The notes under the pieces were generated by a model, which had not been told where the DNA came from, did no database searches, and saw nothing but the letters and a program-made list of their open reading frames with translations. From Frankiaceae bacterium (GTDB lineage Bacteria; Actinomycetota; Actinomycetes; Mycobacteriales; SCTD01), in assembly GCA_026786045.1 (NCBI GenBank), contig JAJAYV010000323.1, positions 1-14,901 of the forward strand: 14,901 bases of DNA, in the 5' to 3' direction. Every line of letters starts with the position of its first letter. Positions within the stretch are counted from its first letter, which is position 1. Of the stretch, positions 14,401-14,901 are shown piece after piece. The position numbers were made by a program, and so were the translations under genes.

Positions 14401-14471
14401 CCGCCAAGTATCGGTGCTCGCGGGCGTGCGCCGCGCGGCGGCAGGGTCCGGCGCTCACTAGGGTCTGCGGC
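14401..14471. promoter_or_regulatory. Divergent gap with two candidate leaderless promoters
   Basis: On the minus strand GATACT (14412-14407) ends 7 bases before the GTG start of the small membrane protein. On the plus strand TAGGGT (14459-14464) ends 8 bases before the GTG at 14472. Neither gene has a Shine-Dalgarno sequence, which fits leaderless transcripts. No good -35 is seen for either. Confidence 0.4.
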
Positions 14472-14901
14472 GTGGACGAGGAGGCCGAGGGGCGCTGGCG
14501 GCGACCGGACCCCGCGCTGCTCCGGCTGCGCATCGGGCTGGTCGTGCTGCTCGTCGCCGTACCCGGGGTGCTGACGGCCGCCGCGGTCGCGCTCCTCGTC
14601 GGAGGGGTGCAGGGGCTGGCGACGCTGCTGGCCGCCGGCGTCGTGACCGGCCTGCTGCTGGTCGCCGTGCGGTGCCGGTACGACGCCTGGGGCTACCTCG
14701 AGCGCGACGACGACCTGCTCGTGCGCCGCGGCGTCCTGGTCCGGCGCACCTCGGTCGTGCCGTACGGCCGGATGCAGTACGTGGACGTCACCGCCGGACC
14801 GCTGGCCCGGCGCTTCGGGCTGGCGACGGTCACCCTGCACACCGCCGCGGCCGCGACCGACGCCGTCGTCCCCGGGTTGCTCGCCGCAGAGGCGCACCGC
14901 C
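14472..14901 (+). CDS. PH domain-containing membrane protein (bPH_2/YdbS-like), 3'-truncated by window edge
   Basis: The visible 143 codons encode a short polar start (VDEEAEGRWRRPDPALLRLR), two adjacent membrane helices (about 20-65, rich in Leu, Val and Ala), and the beginning of a bacterial PH domain. That domain shows YLERDDDLLVRRGVLVRRTS, then VPYGRMQYVDVTAGPLARRFG and LATVTLHTAAA, the conserved core of the bPH_2 family (PF03703). Such proteins are often encoded next to a second, larger PH-domain membrane protein, which would lie beyond the right edge. The function of the family is poorly known; envelope stress or lipid contact is suggested for some members. The start at GTG 14472 fits the TAGGGT -10; no ribosome site is seen, so an alternative start is possible. 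Confidence 0.88.
   Translation, partial: MDEEAEGRWRRPDPALLRLRIGLVVLLVAVPGVLTAAAVALLVGGVQGLATLLAAGVVTGLLLVAVRCRYDAWGYLERDDDLLVRRGVLVRRTSVVPYGRMQYVDVTAGPLARRFGLATVTLHTAAAATDAVVPGLLAAEAHR

Overview
The window is uniformly very GC-rich with strong G/C at third codon positions, frequent GTG starts and actinobacterial protein families (a LAL-type LuxR regulator, a DUF4242/SCO4226-like protein, a selenocysteine formate dehydrogenase paired with an NrfD subunit). It looks like chromosomal DNA of a high-GC actinomycete. A Geodermatophilaceae-type host is a guess from general feel, not something the sequence proves. Coding density is high, no gap between genes exceeds about 165 bases, and I see no tRNA, rRNA, CRISPR, transposase or attachment site.

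Layout. At 2-727 (+) lies the 3' part of selD (selenophosphate synthetase), followed by a small DUF4242 protein (796-1065, +). A large LAL-type LuxR regulator (1074-3953, -) faces it tail to tail. The regulator diverges from a berberine-bridge-type FAD oxidase (4117-5487, +) and a small cupin-like protein (5542-5907, +). An 18-bp perfect palindrome sits in the divergent gap and a (CCCA)6 tract separates oxidase and cupin. A gap with two hairpins (5908-5974) ends both converging transcripts.

The centre is a minus-strand operon running from 12978 down to 5975: formate dehydrogenase catalytic subunit, four-cluster iron-sulfur subunit, NrfD-type membrane subunit, OFA-family MFS transporter, and a 49-residue single-helix protein that appears to be the transporter's small subunit. 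Every junction is a 4-base overlap or a 2-base gap. The catalytic gene is interrupted by an in-frame TGA (12412-12414) at the conserved Sec position. The following bases match the E. coli fdhF SECIS at its key positions, so the two apparent reading frames are one selenoprotein gene of 1103 residues. selD in the same window supplies the activated selenium for it.

The right flank holds a divergent aldo/keto reductase (13136-13999, +), a small single-pass membrane protein (13996-14400, -) whose stop overlaps that of the reductase at a CTAG, and the 5' part of a PH-domain membrane protein (14472 to the edge, +).

How it works together (inference): formate is imported or exchanged by the OFA carrier and oxidised by a cytoplasm-facing selenium/molybdenum (or tungsten) enzyme. 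Electrons then pass through the FeS subunit to quinone at the NrfD subunit. The LAL regulator, oxidase and cupin look like a separate small module of unknown substrate inserted between the selenium gene and the formate operon.
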